The notes under the pieces were generated by a model. The model saw only the letters and a program-made list of their open reading frames with translations. It had not been told where the DNA came from and did no database searches. From Defluviimonas salinarum (GTDB lineage Bacteria; Pseudomonadota; Alphaproteobacteria; Rhodobacterales; Rhodobacteraceae), in the NCBI RefSeq assembly GCF_026013545.1, contig NZ_JAPDOG010000002.1, positions 186,001 to 250,000 on the forward strand: DNA of 64,000 bases. The letters run 5' to 3'. The position numbers were made by a program, and so were the translations under genes. Positions 47,213 to 54,838 of this stretch are shown one piece after another. Position 1 is the first letter of the stretch. Each line of letters starts with the position of its first letter.

Positions 47213-47973
47213 GCTTCTTTCTCCCGCATGAGTTCAGCGATACGACCCCGCATGGCTCCCGCGGCCGGACCGAGAGCTTCGCGGTCCGGGCAGGCGACCC
47301 GTATAACGGGGATTCCGCTGGCTTCGACCAGGGGCGCCAGCGTTTCAAAGATCCCGATCTGTCGGAGCGTCTCGGGAATGCCGAGCTCGAACAGACGTTC
47401 CGCCGCCGACTGAGCAGCACGGCGGTCGTGCAGCCGTCCTGCGATTGCCTCGCGTGGCGTCTCGATCCAGACGACAAGATCCGGCTGCGGCACGATGCTC
47501 AGTGCCCGCGCCAGGATGTTCAGTTCGGAGGTTCCTGAGATCGCCGCAAGCGAACCCACCGCGGTGACGAAACCCTGATCGAGAAGAGCAACTCCTCCGG
47601 CGGCGCGCTCGCGGCGCAGGCGCTGAGAGAGCTCCGACAGATACCGCCGATACCTTAGCCGTTTGAGCGGGCTCGCGGGTGGAAGCAGCGCAATAAGCCG
47701 TTCGGTCGTGTCACAGGAGCGCGTGCGGTTACCTAGATGCGGGATCGCCTGCACGATTTTTGCGCCGCGCGCCGCGACCGGGAGAAGGCGGGACCGGGCC
47801 GCGGTCTCCATTTCGGCAGGGCGGGCGCTTGCCACCAGACGTACTTCGGGGAATTCTTTGACGACAGCTTTCGCGAGCGTCGTTTTGCCTGAGGCGGAAG
47901 GGCCCACGAGTTCGACGACCAAGCCCGGCAGGTCGGCGTCCTTTTGAAAAGTGGCGGGCGATGCGGTGTACAT
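47209..47973 (-). CDS. P-loop kinase-like protein of the polysaccharide cluster
   Basis: A 254-residue protein with Walker A ELVGPSASGKTTLAKAV near residues 20-35, an ALLDQGF segment near 130 and a PDLVVWIETP strand near 175, all resembling small-molecule or nucleotide kinases. The start MYTASPATF was chosen for its GGGAG site; the frame is open upstream into the exporter gene. It lies between the ExoF-like exporter and the flippase. It may phosphorylate a sugar, lipid or nucleotide; the substrate cannot be named. Confidence 0.72.
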   Translation of the reverse strand: MYTASPATFQKDADLPGLVVELVGPSASGKTTLAKAVVKEFPEVRLVASARPAEMETAARSRLLPVAARGAKIVQAIPHLGNRTRSCDTTERLIALLPPASPLKRLRYRRYLSELSQRLRRERAAGGVALLDQGFVTAVGSLAAISGTSELNILARALSIVPQPDLVVWIETPREAIAGRLHDRRAAQSAAERLFELGIPETLRQIGIFETLAPLVEASGIPVIRVACPDREALGPAAGAMRGRIAELMREKEA

Positions 47974-47992
47974 TATGCTTCGCTCCCGGCCT

Positions 47993-49294
47993 TCAAGGCA
48001 GATCCGCAGCCGTGCGGAGGAGCGCTGTCCCCGGCGCCGAAACCGCGCCGAATTGTTGCGCCTCGACAATGGACTGCCGGGCAACCTGGACGACGTCGCC
48101 CGGTTCCAGCTCGAGGTCGAGCGCGGCCTCGATCGACTCCTCGGCGCTGGCGCGCACGACGGTCACGACGATCTTGCCATGCGTGCCGGCGGCTGGCGGG
48201 GCCAAGCCCGCCGCTTCCAGCCGGGCGACGAGCTCATTCAGCTTGGCGGCTTCGGCCGCGCGCTTGACCCGCGCCTGCTGGATCTCGTCCAGTAGTGACA
48301 GGTGTCGGTGGTCGTCCAGCCGCTCCAACTCGCGTGCGACCTCTATCTTGCGCCGCTCCAGTTGCATCAGGTTGGTTTCCGTCTGCAACCGGCGGGTCGC
48401 GGAGATGAGTGCCGCGCTGCGGAGGTCGGACAGGCGGGACTGGGTGTAGAGGCCCTTGCCGCTTAATTCGCGCGCCTGTTCGAGATCCGCGGCGTCGGCG
48501 ACCTCGGTCTCCTTCTCCACTTCGAGCTGGCGCACCAGCACGGCCGTCTGCTGGTCAATCTGGGTAAGGGAGCGTTCCAGGAAGCTGCGTTCGCGCTCGT
48601 GATCGAGGGCGCGCGCTTCGCGTAGATCCTTCTCTACGCGCAGGATATCCTCAAGTGCAGTGTTGCGCTGCGGTCGCGGTGGCAGCTCGGCGGGCTCGAA
48701 GCCGATGTCTTCCCCGAGTTCCGTGCGCAACCGCCAGACACGAGCTTCCATCGCGGCAAGCGCGTGCCATGCACCGACGTAGTCGGCTTCGAGCCCCGCC
48801 GTGTTGACGACCGGCCCCACCGCCGGCGTCAACGCAACGCCGCCGGCGGCGGCGATGATCTGTCGAACCGTCATGCCGGGGCGGAATCTGAATTCGCCCG
48901 CCCGTGCAACGTCACCGCTGACGAACACCGGCCGATACTCGGATATCCAGGCGCTGACCTGGTCGCGTGCGAAAGAGCGCAGATGCTCCTGCCCGTTCGG
49001 CGTGTAGACAGTGACGAGGCGGCTTGTGACCACGGCGCGGATGCTCTCGCGCAGATCGGGCATCGTGCGTCCAGCGGCACGAACCTCGCCAATCAGCGGC
49101 AAACTGAGGTATCCGTCGAGTTGCACCTGCGCCTCCTGCGAGAGGTCGGGCACACCGGCAATGCTCATGGCGACGACGTCGCCGGCAAGGAGGCGGTATG
49201 CCTCGTCCGCCCGGACCCCGGTGCTCCAGAGTATCGAAGCGAGGGTGATCCCGGCAGCCGATGCAAGCGTGAAGTGCCGATGACCGATCGTCAT
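47993..49294 (-). CDS. Polysaccharide export protein, ExoF-like
   Basis: A 433-residue periplasmic or outer-membrane protein with a Sec signal peptide (about 1-29, ending GVRADE). An N-terminal polysaccharide-export domain (YRLLAGDVVAMSIAGVPDLS, about 30-110) is followed by a SLBB-like segment (VFVSGDVARAGEFRFRPGM) and a long alpha-helical region (about 190-360). This matches ExoF of the rhizobial succinoglycan system more than the short lipoprotein Wza; no lipobox is seen. It overlaps the epimerase gene by four bases. Confidence 0.88.
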   Translation of the reverse strand: MTIGHRHFTLASAAGITLASILWSTGVRADEAYRLLAGDVVAMSIAGVPDLSQEAQVQLDGYLSLPLIGEVRAAGRTMPDLRESIRAVVTSRLVTVYTPNGQEHLRSFARDQVSAWISEYRPVFVSGDVARAGEFRFRPGMTVRQIIAAAGGVALTPAVGPVVNTAGLEADYVGAWHALAAMEARVWRLRTELGEDIGFEPAELPPRPQRNTALEDILRVEKDLREARALDHERERSFLERSLTQIDQQTAVLVRQLEVEKETEVADAADLEQARELSGKGLYTQSRLSDLRSAALISATRRLQTETNLMQLERRKIEVARELERLDDHRHLSLLDEIQQARVKRAAEAAKLNELVARLEAAGLAPPAAGTHGKIVVTVVRASAEESIEAALDLELEPGDVVQVARQSIVEAQQFGAVSAPGTALLRTAADLP

Positions 49295-50319
49295 GTCGCG
49301 TACCCCTTTTCCTCACGGACCTTCCCGTTCTTCAGGCGGGTGCGCCACCACTCGACAGTGCGAGCAAGCCCTTCCGGAAGGTCGATACGCGGCCGCCACC
49401 CCGTTGCCTGGCGCAGACGGCTGTTGTCGGCGAGTAGCTCGCGAACCTCGGAGCGTGGTGGTCGCATTCGGGCGGCCTCGGTCTCCACGGGTTTGGCGCA
49501 GCCGACGATGGCGCGGATCATCTCGATGAGGTCGCCGACCGAAACGGCATGCCCGGTGCCCGCATTGTACGGAACACCGTACAGGATCTCGGGCGTGCCG
49601 CCGAGCGCCAGGAAGGCCGAGGCGGTGTCCTGGACGTAGGTGAAGTCGCGCAACGGCGTCACATCGCCGACGCGGATGGAGCGAATCTCGGGATCGAGCG
49701 CCTGGCGCAGCACGGTCGGGATCACCGCGCGCTCGCTCTGGCGCGGGCCGAAGGTGTTGAAGGGCCGCAGGATCGCGACCGGCATGTCGTGCGAGCGGGC
49801 GAAGGATTCCGCCAGCATGTCGGCGCCGATCTTCGTGGCTGAATAGGGCGACTGACCCTGCAGCGGATGGTCCTCGCTGATCGGCACCGTGAGGGCGGTT
49901 CCGTAGACTTCGCTCGTGGAGGTGTGGACCACGCGCGGCACGTCATGCGCTCGCGCGGCCTCGAGCACGTTGAGGGTTCCGCTCACGTTGGTGTCCACGT
50001 AGGATTGCGCCGCCACGTAGGAATGCGGGATCGCGATCAGCGCGGCGAGATGGAAGACCACGTCCTGCCGTGCCGTCAGCCTGTGGATCAGCGCTGCGTC
50101 CCGCACGTCGCCGCGCACGGCGTTGACGGAGGACCGCACCGCGGCGGGCAGGTCGTCGATCCAGCCGAGCGAGTCGAAGGAGTTGTAGAGGCATAGCGCC
50201 GTGACATTGGCGCCGGCCGCGATCAGCGCCTCGGTCAGGTGCGAGCCGATGAAGCCGTCCGCGCCGGTGACCAGGACATTGCGGCCTTCGTAGGCAGACT
50301 TGGTATGCATATTCCTCAT
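49291..50319 (-). CDS. NAD-dependent epimerase/dehydratase, LegB-like
   Basis: A 342-residue extended SDR enzyme. The Rossmann motif is VTGADGFIGSHLTEAL and the catalytic Tyr-Lys pair is in SPYSATKIGAD. The segment LYNSFDSLGWIDDLP after the first strand is characteristic of LegB-type NDP-sugar 4,6-dehydratases. Together with the DegT aminotransferase it could make a 4-amino-4,6-dideoxy sugar. That product is inferred. A start at 50310 (MHTKSAY) is equally possible. It overlaps genes on both sides by four bases. Confidence 0.87.
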   Translation of the reverse strand: MRNMHTKSAYEGRNVLVTGADGFIGSHLTEALIAAGANVTALCLYNSFDSLGWIDDLPAAVRSSVNAVRGDVRDAALIHRLTARQDVVFHLAALIAIPHSYVAAQSYVDTNVSGTLNVLEAARAHDVPRVVHTSTSEVYGTALTVPISEDHPLQGQSPYSATKIGADMLAESFARSHDMPVAILRPFNTFGPRQSERAVIPTVLRQALDPEIRSIRVGDVTPLRDFTYVQDTASAFLALGGTPEILYGVPYNAGTGHAVSVGDLIEMIRAIVGCAKPVETEAARMRPPRSEVRELLADNSRLRQATGWRPRIDLPEGLARTVEWWRTRLKNGKVREEKGYAT

Positions 50320-51101
50320 TCTCCGGGAATTCTTTTGGCGGCCGGGTCATACTCTGGATTCAGGCTTCCGAGCGAGCGGCGCCCCGTGCCACGGCCGGGA
50401 GCGCGGCGCCGCGCCGCTTTCGTGACGGACTTCCCGGCGAGCGGAACGTTGGATGCTGGCGCGGGCGTCGCGCCCAGAACCGCCAGCACGCCGCGCAACA
50501 GCCAGCCGATGTCCCGGATCGTGGTCCGATTGGGGTAGTACTGGAGGTCGAGCGTCGCCTTGGTAGGAAAGAGCACGCGCCGGTAGAAGACCGTCGGATC
50601 CTTTTCTGCCGGATAGAGATCGGCTTCGCTGCGGAATGCGACCTGGCTCGGACCGAAGATGCCGGGCCGGTGCTCCAGCACCCCGAGGAAGGCGCCTTCG
50701 AAGCAGTCCGCGAAATCCAGGCTTTCGGGGCGCGGGCCGACGAAGGCCATCTCGCCGCGCAGGATGTTGAACAGTTGCGGCAGTTCGTCGAGCTTGGTCG
50801 CCTCGAGGACCCGCCCGACCCGCGTCATCCGCGGATCGCCCTTGACCGTGAGCGGGCACCCCTGCGTCGCGGGGTTGGGGCCGAACTTGCGGAACTTGTA
50901 CATCCAGAAGCGCTTCCCGCCCTTGCCGAGACGCACCTGCGCGAACAGGATCGGCCGGCCGGTCTCCAAAAGGATCGCGATCGTGATCAGGAGCATCAGC
51001 GGCGCGAGGACGATCACGCCCACGGTCGCCAGCACGAGGTCGAGCGCCCGGCTCAGGGCTTCGGATGGCGTCGGCTGTTGTGAGGCGCGGAGTGTCGTCA
51101 T
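50316..51101 (-). CDS. Initiating sugar-phosphate transferase (polyprenyl-P)
   Basis: A 261-residue bacterial sugar transferase of the short (PglC/ExoY) form with one N-terminal membrane segment (LDLVLATVGVIVLAPLMLLI). Core motifs are PILFAQVRLGKGGKRFWMYKFRKF (split across two strands) and TKLDELPQLFNILRGEM with FVGPRPE. It would transfer the first sugar phosphate to undecaprenyl phosphate, starting repeat-unit assembly. The C-terminal 40 residues are basic and variable. Confidence 0.92.
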   Translation of the reverse strand: MTTLRASQQPTPSEALSRALDLVLATVGVIVLAPLMLLITIAILLETGRPILFAQVRLGKGGKRFWMYKFRKFGPNPATQGCPLTVKGDPRMTRVGRVLEATKLDELPQLFNILRGEMAFVGPRPESLDFADCFEGAFLGVLEHRPGIFGPSQVAFRSEADLYPAEKDPTVFYRRVLFPTKATLDLQYYPNRTTIRDIGWLLRGVLAVLGATPAPASNVPLAGKSVTKAARRRAPGRGTGRRSLGSLNPEYDPAAKRIPGE

Positions 51102-52234
51102 GCGGCGGCTCCCTTGATCGGCTGCATTGCGGCCTCGAGCACGCGCGCGGCACGCTCGACGTCCGCTTCGGTCATCTTCGGATGAAGCGGCAGGGTCAGC
51201 TCCCTGCGTGCGAACTCCTCCGTCACCGGAAGGTGCAGTTCGGGCCAGCGGTCGCGGTAATAGGAGAGTTCATGCACCGGCGGGTAATGGACCGACGTCT
51301 GCACGCCCGCGTCGGCCATCGCCGCCGCGACGGCGTTGCGGTCGGCGCCGGCCGGCAGGACGACGGGGAAGATGTGGTCGGCCGATGCGCCGCTGCGGGG
51401 CCGTGGCACGCCGAGCGCGCCGCGCGCCTGCAGGGGCGCCAGACGCCCCCGGTAGAGAGCCGCCAGTTCCGAGCGCCGCGCATTGAACGCGTCGAGCCGC
51501 GCGAGTTGCACGAGGCCCAGCGCCGCCCGGATCTCGTCCATCCGGTAGTTCCAGCCGGGCGAGACCACGTCATATTGCACGGACCGCGCCTGAAGCCGCT
51601 GGTGAGCGTTGGACGTCATGCCGTGAGCCCGCATCCGGCGCGCGCGGTCCAGCAGCGCGGGGTCGCGCATGAGGATCATGCCGCCCTCGGCGGTGGTCAT
51701 GTTCTTGTTGCCGTAAAAGCTGAAGGCCGCCGCGTCGCCGTAGCTGCCGACCTCCGGCACGCCGACCGCATGGGCGGCGTCCTCGATCAGCAGGAGGCCG
51801 TGACGGTCGGCGAAGGCCCGCCAGGCCGCGCGCTCGGCGAGATGGCCGGCAAAGTGCATCAGCATCACGGCGCGGGTGCGCGGTGTCACGCGCGCCTCCG
51901 CTTTTTCAAGCGACATCAGCGGCTCGTCGAGGCTCTCGATATCCACCAGCACCGGCTCCGCGCCGGTGTAGTGGATGGCGTTCACCGTGGCCACGAAGGT
52001 CAGCGACGGCGCCAGCACCTCGTCGCCGGGCCCGATGCCGAGCGCCTCGAGCGCGAGGTGCAGAGCCGCGGTGCAGGAATTGACCGCGACGGCGTCACCG
52101 GCGCCGTGACGTTCCGCGAAGGCTCGCTCGAAAGCGGCCACACGCGGGCCGAGCGTGATCCAGCCGTCCTCGATCACCTGAGCGACGGCCGCTTTCTCCT
52201 CGGGTCCCAGGACGGGTTCTGACACGAGCAGCAT
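51098..52234 (-). CDS. DegT/DnrJ/EryC1 family sugar aminotransferase
   Basis: A 378-residue PLP enzyme. It has NSCTAALHLALEALGIGPGD, the aspartate of LLIEDAAHAVG and the PLP lysine in FSFYGNKNMTTAEGG, plus the C-terminal TSVHYPPVHE. It aminates an NDP-keto-sugar, most likely the product of the LegB-like dehydratase two genes downstream. ATGA overlap with the sugar transferase gene indicates coupling. Confidence 0.93.
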   Translation of the reverse strand: MLLVSEPVLGPEEKAAVAQVIEDGWITLGPRVAAFERAFAERHGAGDAVAVNSCTAALHLALEALGIGPGDEVLAPSLTFVATVNAIHYTGAEPVLVDIESLDEPLMSLEKAEARVTPRTRAVMLMHFAGHLAERAAWRAFADRHGLLLIEDAAHAVGVPEVGSYGDAAAFSFYGNKNMTTAEGGMILMRDPALLDRARRMRAHGMTSNAHQRLQARSVQYDVVSPGWNYRMDEIRAALGLVQLARLDAFNARRSELAALYRGRLAPLQARGALGVPRPRSGASADHIFPVVLPAGADRNAVAAAMADAGVQTSVHYPPVHELSYYRDRWPELHLPVTEEFARRELTLPLHPKMTEADVERAARVLEAAMQPIKGAAA

Positions 52235-52302
52235 CGAAATCTCCTTACTCGCACACCGTTCAGCCCACCGCTGCCAATCCTTTCGGCTTGGCTGGCAGAA
52301 CG

Positions 52303-53025
52303 TCAGGAAACGGCACCCAGGCGCTCATGCGCGGGCGACTGTTCGTCCCAGTCCAGGATCTGGGCGCTCTGGAAATCGTCGACGCGGCCGATATCGAGCC
52401 ACAGCCCGTCGTGCCGGTACGTGTAGACGGGCTTGTCGCGTGCGAGCAGGCAATACATCAGGTCATCGAAGCCGAAGGGCACGCCGTCCGGAACGTATTC
52501 CAGCGCCTCGGGCTCCATGCAATAGACGCCCATGCTCATCAGGTTGGTAAGGCTGGGCTTCTCCTTGAAGCTCTTGACCCGGCCTTCGGGCGCATCGATC
52601 ACGCCGAATTCGAGCGGCGTCTCGCGCAGCGCGGTTGCAACGGTGACAAGGCCGCCGCAGCGGTGGTGGCAGGCGGCGAAGGCGCCGATGCTGAGATCGG
52701 TCAGAACGTCGCCATTGATGACCATGAAGGTCGTGTCGAGTTCGTCGCGCAGCATCCCGAGGGGGCCGATCGTGCCCAGGGGTTGCCTCTCGATCGTGTA
52801 GCGGATGTTCATCGACCACTGGCGGCCGTCGCCGCAGAAGCTGCGGATCAGATGGCCGAGATAGCCGGTCGTGATATAGACATCGCGGACGTCGTTGCGA
52901 CGAAGCCATTTGAGCAGCAGTTCGAGAACAGGTTGGGATTGGACTGGCATCAGAGGTTTGGGAAGAACCATGGTGTATGGACGCAGGCGCGTTCCCTTAC
53001 CCCCGCACTGGATAACAACCTTCAT
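52303..53025 (-). CDS. NDP-sugar nucleotidyltransferase
   Basis: A 240-residue protein with the nucleotidyltransferase signature QCGGKGTRLRPYT, PKPLMPV (catalytic Lys) and the metal-binding NGDVLTDL. The C-terminal hexapeptide domain of GlmU/RmlA-type fusions is absent, so it is the short form seen in many surface-sugar clusters. AAGGAG precedes the ATG. It is the first gene of the leftward polysaccharide operon. Confidence 0.92.
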   Translation of the reverse strand: MKVVIQCGGKGTRLRPYTMVLPKPLMPVQSQPVLELLLKWLRRNDVRDVYITTGYLGHLIRSFCGDGRQWSMNIRYTIERQPLGTIGPLGMLRDELDTTFMVINGDVLTDLSIGAFAACHHRCGGLVTVATALRETPLEFGVIDAPEGRVKSFKEKPSLTNLMSMGVYCMEPEALEYVPDGVPFGFDDLMYCLLARDKPVYTYRHDGLWLDIGRVDDFQSAQILDWDEQSPAHERLGAVS

Positions 53026-53593
53026 TTCACTCGCTCCTTACAAAGACACATGCTCAAAGACGCTTCAAATAATCTCGCACCCAAGGACAATCGCACCATG
53101 CGATCCGTGACTGGACGAGAATGCGTTCAGCTCTCTACGTTCTCGCGGCTTAGTTTATGGTAACGCAGCCCCCCCGGCGGATTCAGTCGCCCATTCAAGG
53201 TATATGCATTGGGGGGGGATGAGCACTCTGTGGGGAACGGGGGGTACTCAATTGGCATGAGGCCGGGATTACTCCCTAGTTGAACTTCGACCGCTAACGG
53301 GCTTGTGCGAGCATTAATCTGTTTAGGGCCGCGGCGGAGCTCCTCCGATTTCGGGGCCGGATTTAGCGTGCGTCCACGAGATCGGCCTATATGTGCCGAC
53401 CGGATTGTATAGAGGCCGGCCGGATCTTGGTTTTAAGACGCGACGGTTCCCGGGCAGCAAGCCTGCCCGGCGTGTCGAGTAAAGTGAGTGCGAGGGGATT
53501 TCGATTTATGCGCAAAGGTCTTTTCATTTGTCTTGATACTTCAAGGCCGCATTCGACGTCATGGCGCTTCATTGACACCACGTATCGCGCGCC
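53026..53593. other. Divergent control region of the polysaccharide cluster
   Basis: No gene supported in 568 bases between the leftward and rightward polysaccharide operons. It contains a C7 run (53169-53175), a G8 run (53211-53218) after TATATGCATT, and further G-runs to 53244. A short open frame at 53391-53597 has no recognisable product. Promoters for both directions must lie here but none was picked with confidence. Confidence 0.5.
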
Positions 53594-54838
53594 ATGACGA
53601 CGATCCTTCTTGCTTTCGGTCTGGTGCTTTATCCGTCGACCCAGTTGCGGTTCGGCGGGTTGCCGCTCGGGCCCGGGGAACTCATGCTGGTCGCCTGGCT
53701 GGGGATCGCCGCACTTCGGCAATTCCTGCAGCCGGCGATTACGGGCAACCTCGCCCTGCGGCGCCTGAGCGCGTTCTGGTTCGCGCTTCTATTGGCGCAA
53801 AGCGCCGGGATGATCGTCGGACTTGTCCGCGAGCCGTTCCATTTCTACAGCGGCATCATCCATGACATCTTCGCCTATTCGCTGTCCTGCGCGCTGGCCT
53901 GCATGTTCGCGCTCGAACTCGGTGACGCGGAGCGGCGCCGGCGTGCCGTCTGGCTGGTGGTGGGGATCGGGACTGTGTCGATGTCGATGCAGCTCGCTGG
54001 CGGCTATGGCCTTTTCCCGTCTCTGGGCACCAATACCTGGTATTTCGAGCGGCTGATCGGCTGGTCGGTCAACGCCAACCAGTTCGCCTTCTTTGCGCTT
54101 TTCTTGTTTCTTCTTGCGTCCTACCTCGCCGAAACCGCCCGTGCGCCGCGTGAGGCCGTGACGGCTCTTGCTTGTGGAGCGCTGGCGGCTTTGGGGGGCA
54201 TCCTGAGCCGGAGCGACGCACTGGTCGTCGCGCTGATGGCCGCCGGCTCGGTGTTCCTGATCCTAAAATCCATCACGTGGCTACAGAACCTCGAGATGGC
54301 GCCCACCCTGCGGGGATCGACCGTGGTGCTTGGCCTGCTCTCGCTCCCCCTCGCCGCCGCGTCAGCGGTGCCGTTCACGTCGGCGGCGCTGGAACGGGTC
54401 GAGGATTACTCCGCCGAAGTATACTCCGACAACGGGCAAGGTGAGCTGCGGTTGAATCTTTGGATGGAGGCTTGGGAAAAAGGTCTGGAATCCGGAATGA
54501 TCGGCTACGGGCCTGGCCCGCACCTCACGACGGTCAAGTCCTGGAAGCGACCGCCTCCGAACAAGTTCGAGGCCCACAACACCTCGCTTGACCTCTTCAC
54601 GCAGGGCGGGCTCGTGGCGTTTGCGGCATTCATCTGGATCTGCGTGTCCACGTTGCACTCGGGCTGGCGAGCCCGGCTGCCGGTATTGACCGCCCTTGTC
54701 ATGGCGTGGGCGGTATTCAGCATGTTCCATTTCATGGTGCGGCACCCGATCTTCTGGTTCGGGATCGTGCTGTGCCTTCTTGAGGCGGAGCGGACACGCT
54801 CGGCGCTCCGCCTGCGTCGTTCGGAGGCTGTGCAATGA
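53594..54838 (+). CDS. O-antigen ligase/Wzy-like polymerase
   Basis: A 414-residue membrane protein with about ten helices and one large periplasmic loop (about residues 265-330, with GYGPGPHLTT and EAHNTSLDLFTQGG). This loop carries the conserved His/Asn region of Wzy/ExoQ-type polymerases. It would join repeat units on the periplasmic face. The ribosome-binding site is weak. It overlaps the next gene by four bases. Confidence 0.85.
   Translation: MTTILLAFGLVLYPSTQLRFGGLPLGPGELMLVAWLGIAALRQFLQPAITGNLALRRLSAFWFALLLAQSAGMIVGLVREPFHFYSGIIHDIFAYSLSCALACMFALELGDAERRRRAVWLVVGIGTVSMSMQLAGGYGLFPSLGTNTWYFERLIGWSVNANQFAFFALFLFLLASYLAETARAPREAVTALACGALAALGGILSRSDALVVALMAAGSVFLILKSITWLQNLEMAPTLRGSTVVLGLLSLPLAAASAVPFTSAALERVEDYSAEVYSDNGQGELRLNLWMEAWEKGLESGMIGYGPGPHLTTVKSWKRPPPNKFEAHNTSLDLFTQGGLVAFAAFIWICVSTLHSGWRARLPVLTALVMAWAVFSMFHFMVRHPIFWFGIVLCLLEAERTRSALRLRRSEAVQ

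Noticed and set aside
53391-53597. 68-codon ORF before the polymerase gene
   Set aside because: Composition unlike neighbouring genes, no domain, and it overlaps the start of the real gene.
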